DNA of 64,000 bases from CBDAKK01 sp965196605 (GTDB taxonomy: Bacteria; Spirochaetota; Spirochaetia; WTKD01; G963693115). Position 1 is the first letter of the stretch, and each line of letters starts with the position of its first letter. This document shows positions 17,225 to 26,688 of this stretch, one piece after another. Under the pieces are notes generated by a model. That model was not told the origin of the DNA. It saw only the letters and a program-made list of their open reading frames with translations, and ran no database searches. Location of the stretch: assembly GCA_965196605.1 (NCBI GenBank), contig CBDAKK010000008.1:186001-250000 (forward strand), in the 5' to 3' direction. The position numbers and the translations under genes were made by a program.

Positions 17225-18715
17225 TTATTGCTCTTTCCGGTACTTATTACCCGCAGAATCTATCAAGATCCCATTCTCTTGCACGGTAAGTGTATCGCTA
17301 ATCTTGCTGCCGCGCACATTTGCAGAGAGCGTTATCAGAGTTGTAGAATTTGTGCTGTTCAGAGTTCCTATAACGTCAAAGCCTTTTTCAAAGCTGCGAT
17401 TTGTTTTGTTGCCAAACCACATAGAGCCGCGCACCGCGTTGTCTTGTCCACGCGAAAGTCGATATTGCACAATAAGATTTTTTGTGCCAAGGGCAAGCGT
17501 AAAACTCAGTTTTTTTATAGAAGAGAGGCTCCGTCCACCACGAGCAACTAAAGATTTTGTTTCCATAGCATCTATGGTGCCTTCATAAGTACCAAGTATG
17601 TTTGTTTTAAACGAGCTTTCAATAATTGTTCTTATTTCATTACTTCTAGACATATGAACACCATGACCAGCGTTGGAAACTATTGTTACTGTAGCTCCTC
17701 TTTTTCGTAAAAAATTCACCTCTGCATCCGTCAACACACCTACCGCTGTGTCCTTAGCTCCAGAATAATAAACAATCTTACTCAAATTTTTACTTGCAAG
17801 CAACTTACTATATCGGTTTTGTCCTAGAGCGGCTTGTAATTTACTAGCAGTATCTCGCCTCACTAAAAACGCTTTTTTCAGCGCATCATCAATTTTGCCG
17901 TCTTTACATAGTTCTGCTGCCATAGGATTTTTAGGGTTACATCCACCCATTTGTTGCATCATCATAGGAAGCATTGCTTCAAATTTCATTCCTATCTGAA
18001 TTGTCTTTCCATCATCTTTAAAGCTTGCAAATTTATTTTGGGAAAAACTTTTGTATATTTCCTCAGGCATATCAACACGCCCTACACTGATGATAGACTT
18101 TTGAAATGGGTCATCTCCATAGTGACGATACATTTCAAGAGCGAGGAAAGCTCCGAAAGATGTCGCAATAAGTGTAACTTTATGACCTTTGTTTTTAAAG
18201 TGCTCTGCTACAGCGTATAATATGGCTGCGCTATGAAGATTTATCTCGACAGCTTCAGAGAGCGTTATAGGTGTATCCTTACTCAGGGTATTATTGCTTG
18301 TACGTATCATTTATTCTTGCAATACACCTATAGTAATATACTGTTCACGATCCTTAGGTTCGCCCGGAGTTTGTTTTGCGTCATACGGACTACTGTACTT
18401 CACTACATCATGTCCCGTACTAGCTCCAGGAGTCTTTGGCTAATCTCCAAACTGAGGCCCTCCAGGGGCAATCAACAATATGTTGGCATTTTTTGTAATA
18501 GTGCCATCGTATACTTTATATAAAGTACGTATGTCTCTATTCTCAATTGATTTTAAGACCGATGCAGAATTTGAAATAACTTGTTGCGTTGCAGTATCAT
18601 CAAGCGACTTAGTGCTTTTGCTTACATCATATTCGCTAGAAAGCAGAGTATCGCAACTACTGAGCAATAATACAAACACTACGCTCATGGCAATCAAAAT
18701 TTTTTTTATATTCAT
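17225..18715 (-). pseudogene. Lipoprotein alpha/beta-hydrolase interrupted by two in-frame stops
   Basis: Starting at ATG 18715 (with AAGGAG upstream), the frame encodes a lipoprotein signal peptide with lipobox LLSSC, then ILLIAPGGPQFGD and a TAG (18440-18442). The same frame stays open for 42 codons to a TAA (18311-18313), and again from the adjacent ATG at 18310 to the end at 17225. In all 497 codons there is no frameshift. The last part has hydrolase features: a nucleophile-elbow-like ATSFGAFLALEMY and a C-terminal SNAGHGVHMS histidine. A ~115-residue C-terminal domain follows. It lies reversed inside the hexuronate operon. It is either a recent pseudogene or read through; the ORF from 18310 alone would lack any signal peptide. 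Confidence 0.75.
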
Positions 18716-18861
18716 AATAGTAAGTTCTCCTTAAGAATTATAGATTTTGTGAATATACTCTTATAAGTAGTAATTCATGTTTCTTCAGACAAGGCTTGAT
18801 GTGGAAAAAGTGGACTATTCGTAGTTATTAAAGTATAATTAAACAATAAGCACACCAAAAC

Positions 18862-19284
18862 ATGAAAAGAATAGAAACATTCCAAGGCTCAGACGCAGGC
18901 TTTTGGCCATGCTTGCAGACGCCGCAATGGCAAGTCGCCATTCTCAACTTTGCGCAAGAACAAGCGCTCCACGCCATCAACAAAATCGAAGTACATCGCG
19001 AAACCGATGAGGTTTTTATGCTGCAATGCGGGCAAGCAAGCCTCGTTGCGGTTGACATAGAAAATGGAACAGCGCGCAATTGGCAATCTTTAAGCATGCA
19101 ACGTGGCGTTGTATACAACGTGGTGCGCGGGGTGTGGCACACCGTGGTCATGAGTCAAGACGCGCGCATCTTTATAACCGAGAATGCACGTACGCATGAG
19201 CGCGATGTTAGCTACCACGCCTTGTCCACAGAAGAACAAGCTACCCTGCAACGCGTGGTAAAAAAAACGTGGGAGGGCTCATGA
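18862..19284 (+). CDS. Cupin-fold protein of the hexuronate cluster
   Basis: 140 residues. A single cupin barrel is suggested by INKIEVHRETDEVFMLQCGQASLVAVD and, in the second half, VVYNVVRGVWHTVVM, with histidines in the metal-ligand places. It resembles small cupins acting on sugars or ureidoglycolate, but the reaction is not evident. It overlaps uxuA by 4 bp, so it very likely works on a hexuronate intermediate. It once probably followed the SDR gene directly; the reversed lipoprotein locus now separates them. Confidence 0.7.
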   Translation: MKRIETFQGSDAGFWPCLQTPQWQVAILNFAQEQALHAINKIEVHRETDEVFMLQCGQASLVAVDIENGTARNWQSLSMQRGVVYNVVRGVWHTVVMSQDARIFITENARTHERDVSYHALSTEEQATLQRVVKKTWEGS

Positions 19285-20360
19285 AGCTTGGCTTTGGTTT
19301 GTACTACCACATGCTTAAACCCGAGTACTTTGCCTTTGCAAAGCAATGCGGGGCTACGCACATTACGGTGCACCTCACGGATTATTTTCACCGCGCGCGT
19401 AAGGATGCGCCCACACAACAAGCGCAAGACCAGCCCGTGGGGGGCAATGATGGCTGGGGACTGGCGGGCAGCAACCCACAGGTGTGGGAATACGACTACC
19501 TTGCAAACCTCAAGCAGCAGCTGAACCAACACGGGTTAGTCTTAGAAGCTGTAGAAAACTTTGACCCCGCGCACTGGTATGCCATTTTGCTGGACTTGCC
19601 AGAAAAAGAGGCGCAGGTGAAAAAACTACAAGGCATGGTAGCAAGCATGGGGCGCGCAGGCATTGCGCACCTTGGCTACAACTTTAGCATAGCGGGTGTG
19701 TGCAGCCGCTTTGTAACGCACAAGGCACGCGGTGGCGCACAGAGCGTGGGCATGAGCAGCATTGACACCAGGCCTATTGAAAACGGCATGGTGTGGAACA
19801 TGACCTATGACGAAAGCCTGCGCAGCACGGGGTTTGTGCCGCCAACTTTACATAAAGCGCTCTGGCAAAGGCTTGAATATTTTTTGCGCCACATGCTCCC
19901 CGTTGCCAAAAAAAGCGGCGTACGACTTGCCGCGCACCCCGATGACCCACCCGCGGAGTTTGTGCGTGGGCAGGCGCGCCTTGTACACAAACCCGAACTC
20001 TACCTCAAGCTGTTAGACATGATGCCCAGTGAGTCCAATGTACTTGAGCTGTGCCTCGGCACGCTGCAAGAAATGAATGACCCACAAAACAAGGACATTT
20101 ACTACTGGGTAGAATGCTACGCTGAGCGGGGTGCCATTGGCTACGTGCACTTTAGAAACGTGCGCGGCACAGTGCCACAGTACTACGAAACCTTTATAGA
20201 CGAAGGCGACATAGACATGCGCAGAATAATTTCCATTTTGCGCAAGCACAATTTTAACGGCATGCTCATACCCGACCACACACCACAAATGAGTTGTGAT
20301 GCGCCGTGGCATGCGGGCATGGCCTACGCCATGGGCTACATGAAGGCATTGCTAGACTAA
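19281..20360 (+). CDS. uxuA: D-mannonate dehydratase
   Basis: 359 residues, xylose-isomerase-like TIM barrel. It dehydrates D-mannonate to 2-keto-3-deoxygluconate in glucuronate breakdown. Family marks are the NFSIAGVC region, LAAHPDDPP, LELCLGTLQEM with metal ligands, HFRNVRGTVPQYYETFIDEGDIDM, and the terminal LIPDHTPQM. GGGAGGG ends 5 bases before the ATG at 19281, which overlaps the cupin stop. This decides the start over the upstream GTG. RraA-like follows after 28 bp. Confidence 0.95.
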   Translation: MKLGFGLYYHMLKPEYFAFAKQCGATHITVHLTDYFHRARKDAPTQQAQDQPVGGNDGWGLAGSNPQVWEYDYLANLKQQLNQHGLVLEAVENFDPAHWYAILLDLPEKEAQVKKLQGMVASMGRAGIAHLGYNFSIAGVCSRFVTHKARGGAQSVGMSSIDTRPIENGMVWNMTYDESLRSTGFVPPTLHKALWQRLEYFLRHMLPVAKKSGVRLAAHPDDPPAEFVRGQARLVHKPELYLKLLDMMPSESNVLELCLGTLQEMNDPQNKDIYYWVECYAERGAIGYVHFRNVRGTVPQYYETFIDEGDIDMRRIISILRKHNFNGMLIPDHTPQMSCDAPWHAGMAYAMGYMKALLD

Positions 20361-20388
20361 AACCTCACCATACACAACAAGGAGCATC

Positions 20389-21072
20389 ATGAAAACAAAA
20401 AAAATACAAAACGAGTGGAAGAATGACAAGGAACTCTTTGCGCTCATACGAGAGCATTTGTACACACCCGTTGTGGGAGACATGCTGGACGCCGCGGCTT
20501 GCTTTCATCAGTTTTTGCCACAACGCGTGCGCCCCATGTCGTCAAGCATGCGCCTTGTGGGGCGCGCCATGCCCGTCTTGATGATGGACGTTTACGGCAC
20601 ACAAGAAGAGCCCTTTGGCAAAATGACCGCCGCACTCGACGCCCTAAAAGAAAACGAAGTCTACATTGCAGGTGGCACGTTTCACCGTTGCGCAAACTGG
20701 GGCGAAATAATGACCGCCGCTGCGCGCGCGCGCAAGGCTGCAGGCGCAGTGGTCTACGGCTACCACAGAGACACGCCGCAAGTGCTAGAACAGAATTTTC
20801 CAGTTTTTAGTTGCGGCGCATACGCGCAGGACTCCGCGCCACGCATGAAGGTTGCCGAGTACAGAGTTACCATAGAAATTGAAGGCGTGCTTATAAAACC
20901 CGGCGACCTTGTTTTTGGGGATGCAGACGGCGTGTTGATTGTACCGCAAGAACGTGAAGTAGCAGTCATTACAAGTGCGCTGGAAAAGGCGCGGGGCGAA
21001 AAAGTGGTTCGGCGCGAAATAGAAAACGGCATGAGTGTAAGTGACGCATTTGCAAAGTACGGCATTTTGTAA
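20389..21072 (+). CDS. RraA-like aldolase/demethylmenaquinone-methyltransferase-fold protein
   Basis: 227 residues. The RraA fold is marked by TPVVGDMLDA, VGRAMPV, the central AGGTFHRCANWGEIMTAAA, GAVVYGYHRDT and GDLVFGDADGVLIVP, where the Arg/Asp pair normally binds a divalent metal and a keto-acid. Relatives include 4-hydroxy-4-methyl-2-oxoglutarate aldolase and oxaloacetate decarboxylase. In this operon it may act on a keto-sugar acid, but that is a guess. AAGGAG stands 4 bases before ATG. Last gene of the cluster. Confidence 0.8.
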   Translation: MKTKKIQNEWKNDKELFALIREHLYTPVVGDMLDAAACFHQFLPQRVRPMSSSMRLVGRAMPVLMMDVYGTQEEPFGKMTAALDALKENEVYIAGGTFHRCANWGEIMTAAARARKAAGAVVYGYHRDTPQVLEQNFPVFSCGAYAQDSAPRMKVAEYRVTIEIEGVLIKPGDLVFGDADGVLIVPQEREVAVITSALEKARGEKVVRREIENGMSVSDAFAKYGIL

Positions 21073-21154
21073 TGCATGATGCGCGTAGTGCAAGCTCATC
21101 TAGGCTGTTGCTGCTTGTTGCACTTATAAACACACCCAGTCCTGCGCTACATTC

Positions 21155-22420
21155 TTGATTTTTCCAAGATGGAATAATTTGATGGCTAAGACGGGGGAAG
21201 AATATAAGTACTCTCAAGACAATGTTATTCAGAATACTGCTGTGAAGTTGGATATTTCTTATAGGTATGAGTTATTTTGGCTCTGCGTACATTATAGAGA
21301 ATGGGAGTACATTGAAGAACTAGAGAAAAAAAATGATAGGAGTAGCGAAAGGACATATGAGCCGTATAAAACTAAATTAAAAAGGCTTGCAAAACTCATG
21401 CCACTTTTTATAGCGACTTTTCACACTTTGCCAAAATATAGTACGTATTGGAATATCGATTCAAAAGAAGAAAAATTTTACAACGAGTTATTCGATTTGA
21501 TGATTGTGGATGAAGCGGGACAGGTTTCTCCCGAAATTGCAGTGGCCTCGCTAAGTTTGACAAAAAGCGTGCTTGCAGTTGGCGACGTACACCAAATTGA
21601 ACCAGTGTGGAATATTCTGCCAAGTGTTGATTATGCAAACGCTCAAAGATATAAGGTGCTTGAAGATAAAACGCTTGAAAGTAAAAAAAATTTTGAGAAA
21701 CTTGAAATGTTGGGATTTACTGCTTCTAGTGGTAGTCTGATGAAAATTATTAGAAAGTCAACACCATTTTTATTTAAACATAATCCCATGGTTGCAGAAA
21801 AAGGTGCCTATCTCCTAGAACACAGACGATGCTTAGATCAGATTGCTAGGTTTTCCGCAGAGTATGTATATAAAGGTTCTCTCAATTTGATGGTCGGAAA
21901 CGTGCACAACAAGAAACACGATTTGCCTCCCTTGGGGTTTGTTAACGTCCCGGATGGAAGTTCGGAAAAGCATCGAGGGAGGAGTAGAAAAAACGTCAAA
22001 GAGGCTGAAGCCATAGTAGCGTGGCTTTGTAAGCATCAACAAAATATTGAAAACGCGTACCATACAACACTCGATAAAACTTTGGCAATTATTACACCTT
22101 TCGCTGCTCAGAAAACCATTATTCGAGAAACATTGAAAAGTTCAAAAGAAATCGGCACCATGCCATTTGTAAAAAACATCACTATTGGTACAGTACACGC
22201 ATTACAAGGTGCCGAAAGACCGGTCATTGTCTTTTCCGCCGTACACGACACAGATGATGCAATGCTGTTTTTTGATTATGAAGGCAAGTACAATATGTTA
22301 AACGTCGCTTTGACGAGGGCAAAGCATTCTTTTATTATTTTTGGAAATAAGGATATATTCAATGTGGCTATGAATTCTCCATCCGGAAATTTGGCTAAAA
22401 TATTATTTTCTTCCCAGTGA
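21155..22420 (+). pseudogene. SF1 (DNA2/Upf1-like) helicase, N-terminally truncated
   Basis: The 421-codon frame holds helicase motifs II (LMIVDEAGQVSPE), III (VGDVHQIEP), IV (LLEHRRC), V (GTVHALQGAERPVIVFS) and VI (NVALTRAKH). Motifs I and Ia, with the Walker A lysine, are missing; nothing upstream to 21073 codes for them. The putative TTG start has no good ribosome-binding site. This is therefore the 3' part of a larger gene (intact relatives are commonly over 800 residues). The region is AT-richer than the flanking hexuronate genes, consistent with acquisition. Such helicases occur in repair and in phage-defence islands. Confidence 0.8.
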
Positions 22421-22561
22421 TATTTCAAGTTCTATAGCATGAGGGAAATACACATGACTTTATGTGCATAAGATATAGCATTGTTTTTTTTGTTTCAGTA
22501 CAATTATAAATACATAAAATTGTAATAATACATTTATAGACTTTTGTTCTTAGGAGGAGCT

Positions 22562-23629
22562 TTGGCACTTTCAAATATTTTTCAAAAGCAACTGATAATG
22601 CGTCGCGTCTGTTATGCGATTACACCGTTGTTTTTATACTCTATTTTGCTCTATGGCATACGCCCCATCTATCAGGTGGCAATTGCATTTATAGTAGGTA
22701 TTCTCACCGAGTATCTTTTCGAGAAGAAACGCGACAAAAAAACGTCTGAAGCCGTGTTAGTCACTTGTTATTTATACGGATTGTCGCTTCCGCCGACTCT
22801 TCCTATTTGGATGAACATAGTGGGAATATTTTTCTCTGTTTTTATTGCCAAATGCGTGTTTGGCGGCTTTGGGCGCAACGTGTACAACCCCGCCATAACA
22901 GGGCGTTTGTTTATTTATTTGTCCTTTCCCATGGCGCTTACCACGCTGTACTGGACGGGCTTAGGCCCCATAGGTGAGAGTTTTTCTCGTGCCTTGGGTG
23001 GTGGCGCGTACACGCAGCAGGCTGTTGAGGCCGTTGCTGTTGTAACACCACTTGCAAGCTTACGTGAGGGCGTTATTCCCCCGCTGTGGAATTTGTTTTT
23101 TGGTTTACGTAGCGGCTCTTTGGGTGAAGGTGCAATATTCTTGCTCATACTTTCTGCTGCGTACATGATATATACAAAAACCGCGGATTGGAAGCTTATT
23201 TTCTCCACGTTTTTAAGCGCTACGCTGTTTTTAACCCTGTTTTATGCCTTGGGACTCATGCCCGGCTTTAAAGAAGGGCTTAATTTTGATGAGGGACTCT
23301 GCGTCGTACTTGCGTACCTCATGTCAGGCTCTCTTATATATGTAGCGGTTTTTATGTCCACCGACCCCGTGTCGGGACCAAACAACCCACGCGCAAAGTG
23401 GATCTACGGCGCTATTATAGGGCTCTCAACCGTACTCATACGCCTTTTTAGTGGCTTTCCAGAAGGCGTGAGTTTTGCCGTCATGATAGGCAACACCTTT
23501 GCGTGCCTTTTGGATGAAATAACGCCCAAGGCAAAGGTAAAAAAGAAAGCGCCCGTGAAAAAAACGGCAGCGCCAACTGCCGCGGCCACCGCGCTGGTTT
23601 TAGCGCCCATGACAGGGGAGGAACAATAA
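22562..23629 (+). CDS. nqrB: Na+-translocating NADH:quinone reductase subunit B (NqrB/RnfD family)
   Basis: 355 residues from the TTG at 22562, chosen because AGGAGG (22552-22557) lies 4 bases ahead; the frame opens at 22544. Eight or more membrane spans. Motifs are GGFGRNVYNPAITGR and the segment VVTPLASL, where the threonine is the likely covalent FMN site, plus the C-terminal DPVSGPNNPRAK. NqrB is the membrane core that couples electron flow to sodium export. A Lys/Ala-Pro tail follows residue 325. It heads nqrBCDEF; no nqrA lies upstream. Its stop shares a base with the nqrC ATG. Confidence 0.88.
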   Translation: MALSNIFQKQLIMRRVCYAITPLFLYSILLYGIRPIYQVAIAFIVGILTEYLFEKKRDKKTSEAVLVTCYLYGLSLPPTLPIWMNIVGIFFSVFIAKCVFGGFGRNVYNPAITGRLFIYLSFPMALTTLYWTGLGPIGESFSRALGGGAYTQQAVEAVAVVTPLASLREGVIPPLWNLFFGLRSGSLGEGAIFLLILSAAYMIYTKTADWKLIFSTFLSATLFLTLFYALGLMPGFKEGLNFDEGLCVVLAYLMSGSLIYVAVFMSTDPVSGPNNPRAKWIYGAIIGLSTVLIRLFSGFPEGVSFAVMIGNTFACLLDEITPKAKVKKKAPVKKTAAPTAAATALVLAPMTGEEQ

Positions 23630-24222
23630 TGAAAAATACATTTGCATATACGGTTGTCTTTACCTTTGTCTTGTGTTTTGTCTTTGTTTTGGTTTTGTCC
23701 TTTATTGATGCTGCCACAAAAGACAAAATAGCCGAAAACAGACGCTTTACAGAACAACGCGCAATACTCTTGGCCTTGGGCGCAAAGGGTGTGGACACGC
23801 CTGAAGCAGTGGACAAGCAATTTGCCGAGGTGAGCACTGAAGAACGTGGCGAGACTACCTATTATACGGCGGACTTTGGCCAGCCTGCCATTGCCAAGAG
23901 TTTTGTAGGCCCCGGTCTCTGGGGACTCATGTTTGGTTACATAGCGCTTTCTGAAGACTTAAGCAAGGTAGTTGGCTTTGAAGTCACCGCTCAAAATGAG
24001 ACGCCGGGACTCGGTGCCCGTGTTGCTGAGCCGTGGTTTAAGGAACAGCTTTATAACGAAAAAATTCAAAATGACACCATTGTCGTTGGCGCAGGTGGTT
24101 CCGGAGACGCCGACAAAGAAAACGGCATGATTGATGGGATTTCTGGAGCTACGCGCACAAGCGATGGCGTACAAGCCATACTCAATCAAGAAATTGAGGC
24201 CTTTTATAGAGACAGGCAGTAG
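23629..24222 (+). CDS. nqrC: Nqr/Rnf subunit C/G, FMN-carrying
   Basis: 197 residues: one N-terminal membrane span (6-28), then a periplasmic FMN-binding domain. The FMN phosphoester threonine lies in GISGATRTSDG near residue 170. GPGLWGLMFGYIAL and the ETPGLGARV motif are typical. It is shorter than proteobacterial NqrC (about 257) and closer in length to RnfG, so the complex could be viewed as an Nqr-Rnf intermediate. The NqrF type in the operon supports Nqr. It starts in the stop codon of nqrB. Confidence 0.88.
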   Translation: MKNTFAYTVVFTFVLCFVFVLVLSFIDAATKDKIAENRRFTEQRAILLALGAKGVDTPEAVDKQFAEVSTEERGETTYYTADFGQPAIAKSFVGPGLWGLMFGYIALSEDLSKVVGFEVTAQNETPGLGARVAEPWFKEQLYNEKIQNDTIVVGAGGSGDADKENGMIDGISGATRTSDGVQAILNQEIEAFYRDRQ

Positions 24223-24235
24223 GTAGGAGTATAAA

Positions 24236-24871
24236 ATGAGTATTTTAAAAGAAAACATGTGGACGAATAATCCTATTTTTATGCAAGTATTGGGCATTTG
24301 CTCCGCACTTGCGGTTACCAACCAATTGACCAATACGGTCATTATGGCCTTGGGGGTAACGGGAGTAACGGGCTTTAGCTCTCTTACCATTTCACTCATC
24401 AAGGACCTTATTCCTCGCAAGGTGCGCATGATAACGCAAGTGCTTGTCATAGCCTTTTATACGGTAGTTGTAGACATTATTTTGATGGCCTACGTACCCG
24501 AGGTTTCAAAGCAGCTCGGCCCTTACGTAGGACTTATTATTACCAACTGCATCATTATGGGCAGGGCAGAAGCCTTCGCTCAGTCCAACCCGCCGTTGCC
24601 CGCGCTGTGGGACGGCATAACAAGCGGTTTAGGCTACATGGCCGTGCTCATGGTCGTCGCCTTTTTTCGAGAAATACTGGGCTTTGGCACCTTGTTTGGC
24701 TTTCAAATTATGCCCGAAGGCTTTACTACATGGTCTATAATGGTTTCTCCTCCGAGTGCGTTTTTCTTTTTGGGAATACTCATTTGGATAGTGAAAACCA
24801 TACAAATGCGTCAGGCGGCGCCCGCGCCCGCGCCCGCACCAGCACCCGCTGCTCCAGCAGCAGCTAAATAA
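24236..24871 (+). CDS. nqrD: Nqr subunit D
   Basis: 211 residues, six membrane spans. NqrD/RnfE family marks are NNPIFMQVLGICSALAVTN, PYVGLIITNCIIMGRAEAFA and the final FFLGILIWIVKT. NqrD and NqrE form an inverted pair that shields a membrane Fe centre in the electron path. The C-terminus is an Ala-Pro repeat (residues ~193-208), resembling the Lys/Ala-Pro tail of NqrB and likely a disordered extension. GTAGGAG precedes the start. Confidence 0.92.
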   Translation: MSILKENMWTNNPIFMQVLGICSALAVTNQLTNTVIMALGVTGVTGFSSLTISLIKDLIPRKVRMITQVLVIAFYTVVVDIILMAYVPEVSKQLGPYVGLIITNCIIMGRAEAFAQSNPPLPALWDGITSGLGYMAVLMVVAFFREILGFGTLFGFQIMPEGFTTWSIMVSPPSAFFFLGILIWIVKTIQMRQAAPAPAPAPAPAAPAAAK

Positions 24872-24885
24872 AGGAGAATGAGAAT

Positions 24886-25494
24886 ATGCCAGCAATACTT
24901 GCGCCATCCATAGCGCCACTTACTTTGTTTTTTGCTTCTATTTTTACAAGCAATATTTTATTATCAAACTTTTTGGGCATGTGCTCATTCATAGCCATTT
25001 CAAAAGACATGAAATCCTCTTTTGGCTTAGGCTTCGCCGTTACCATAGTGCTTACACTTACCACCATTATCAACTGGTTTGTGTATTACTACGTAGTTGT
25101 ACCATTTCAACTTGAGTACTTACGCTACATTGTCTTTATCATTGTCATAGCTGCGGTTGTACAAATGCTAGAAATGATTATAGACAGGGTTTCGCAACCC
25201 CTCTACATTACGCTTGGAATTTTTCTACCGCTCATTACCGTAAACTGCTCAATTCTCGGTGTGGCACTCTTCATGCAAATTCGGCAATATTCGTTTTTGC
25301 AAACCGTGGTTTTCAGCATAGGTTCAGGCTTGGGCTGGTGGCTTGCCATCATTGCGCTTGCAGCCATGCGAAAACAAAAAATAGAAAAGGCACCCATCCC
25401 AGAAGGTTTAAAAGGTGCGGGCATAGTCTTTATAACCATAGGGCTCATGGCCATGGCGTTTACGGGCTTTTCGGGCATGCTGCCGGTACAGTAA
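24886..25494 (+). CDS. nqrE: Nqr subunit E
   Basis: 202 residues, six membrane spans, NqrE/RnfA family. Motifs are NILLSNFLGMCSFIAISKDMKSS, with the Fe-ligand cysteine region, and LPLITVNCSILGVALFMQ with the second cysteine. It pairs with NqrD. AAGGAG is about 6 bases upstream of the ATG. Middle of the tight nqr operon, 14 bp after nqrD. Confidence 0.92.
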   Translation: MPAILAPSIAPLTLFFASIFTSNILLSNFLGMCSFIAISKDMKSSFGLGFAVTIVLTLTTIINWFVYYYVVVPFQLEYLRYIVFIIVIAAVVQMLEMIIDRVSQPLYITLGIFLPLITVNCSILGVALFMQIRQYSFLQTVVFSIGSGLGWWLAIIALAAMRKQKIEKAPIPEGLKGAGIVFITIGLMAMAFTGFSGMLPVQ

Positions 25495-25531
25495 ACCAAC
25501 AATACATTGATTGAAACTTTAAGGAGAATAT

Positions 25532-26659
25532 ATGTCGTTAACATTTATCATTGCACCCTTGGTGCTCGGTGCTGCAAGCGCAATACTCGCAGCGCTCATT
25601 GACATTACTGATAAGCTTGTAAACAACTACGGGGTATGCACCGTAAGCATTAACGAAGGCAAGAAAAAATTTGATATAAAAGGTGGCTCGCCGCTTTTGT
25701 TTACCCTTGCTGAAGAAAAAATATTTGTTCCTTCAGCATGCGGCGGCAGAGGCAGCTGTGGCGCTTGCAAGGTAATTATAGACAGCGATGTCGGTCCTGT
25801 GCTCCCTACGGAGTTGCCCTACTTAAGCGATGAACAACTTAAGCAAAAGACACGCCTTTCATGCCAAGTAAAACTTAAGCAGAACATAGACATACAAATT
25901 CCTGAAGAAATTTTCAACGTCAAGAAACTGCAGGCAACGGTTACTTCCATAAAAGACGTAACCTACGACATAAAGGAAGTACGCTTTGCCTTACCCGATG
26001 AAATAAACTTTAAGCCGGGACAGTACCAGCAGTTTGAAGCGCCGAAATACAAGCATGAAAAAAAGACACAAGACTCGACCATGCGCGCATATTCGCTTGC
26101 ATCTTGTACGCACGACAAAACAGAATCGGAAATGCTCATTAGGCTTGTGCCCGGCGGCATTGTTACTACCTATGTTCACAGCTACCTCAAAGAAGGCGAC
26201 AAAATAAACTTGATTGGCCCCTTTGGCGATTTTTACGTGCGGGACACCGATGCTATTATGGTCTGCGTAGCAGGAGGCAGTGGCATGGCTCCGTTTAAGT
26301 CGATATTTCAAACCATGATAGCAGAGGGCACATTTAACAAACGCGAAATTTGGTACTTTTTTGGTGCGCGCGCCGTGCGAGACGTGTATTACCTCGATTG
26401 GCTCTACGGCCTTGAAAAAGAGTACAGCAACTTTCACTTTGTACCCGCGCTTTCAGACCCGCTCCCCGATGATAATTGGAAAGGGCCTACCGGGCTTATT
26501 ACAGAAGTGCTGGACACCTATTTGAAAAAGGACATAAACCCTAGCGCAGCACGCGAAGGCTACCTGTGTGGAAGCCCCGGCATGCTTGATGCATGTATGG
26601 CAGTAATGGGCAAAAACGACATGAGCCCCGACAAAATTTACTTTGACAAGTTTGCATAA
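25532..26659 (+). CDS. nqrF: Nqr subunit F, NADH dehydrogenase subunit
   Basis: 375 residues: an N-terminal membrane anchor (4-26), a 2Fe-2S ferredoxin domain with CGGRGSCGACK and a later cysteine in RLSCQV, then an FAD domain (MRAYSLAS for flavin) and an NADH-binding domain (GGSGMAPFKSI, YFFGARAV, YLCGSPGMLDA). It takes electrons from NADH and feeds NqrC/NqrB. The 2Fe-2S plus FAD layout is diagnostic of Nqr rather than Rnf. It ends the operon; AAGGAG precedes the start. Confidence 0.95.
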   Translation: MSLTFIIAPLVLGAASAILAALIDITDKLVNNYGVCTVSINEGKKKFDIKGGSPLLFTLAEEKIFVPSACGGRGSCGACKVIIDSDVGPVLPTELPYLSDEQLKQKTRLSCQVKLKQNIDIQIPEEIFNVKKLQATVTSIKDVTYDIKEVRFALPDEINFKPGQYQQFEAPKYKHEKKTQDSTMRAYSLASCTHDKTESEMLIRLVPGGIVTTYVHSYLKEGDKINLIGPFGDFYVRDTDAIMVCVAGGSGMAPFKSIFQTMIAEGTFNKREIWYFFGARAVRDVYYLDWLYGLEKEYSNFHFVPALSDPLPDDNWKGPTGLITEVLDTYLKKDINPSAAREGYLCGSPGMLDACMAVMGKNDMSPDKIYFDKFA

Positions 26660-26688
26660 GCTTTTATGCAACGGCAGCCTTTTGATCA

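Noticed and set aside
23404..23820. Minus-strand frames opposite the nqrB/nqrC junction
   Set aside because: Shadows of the nqr genes; low-complexity Lys/Thr peptides only.
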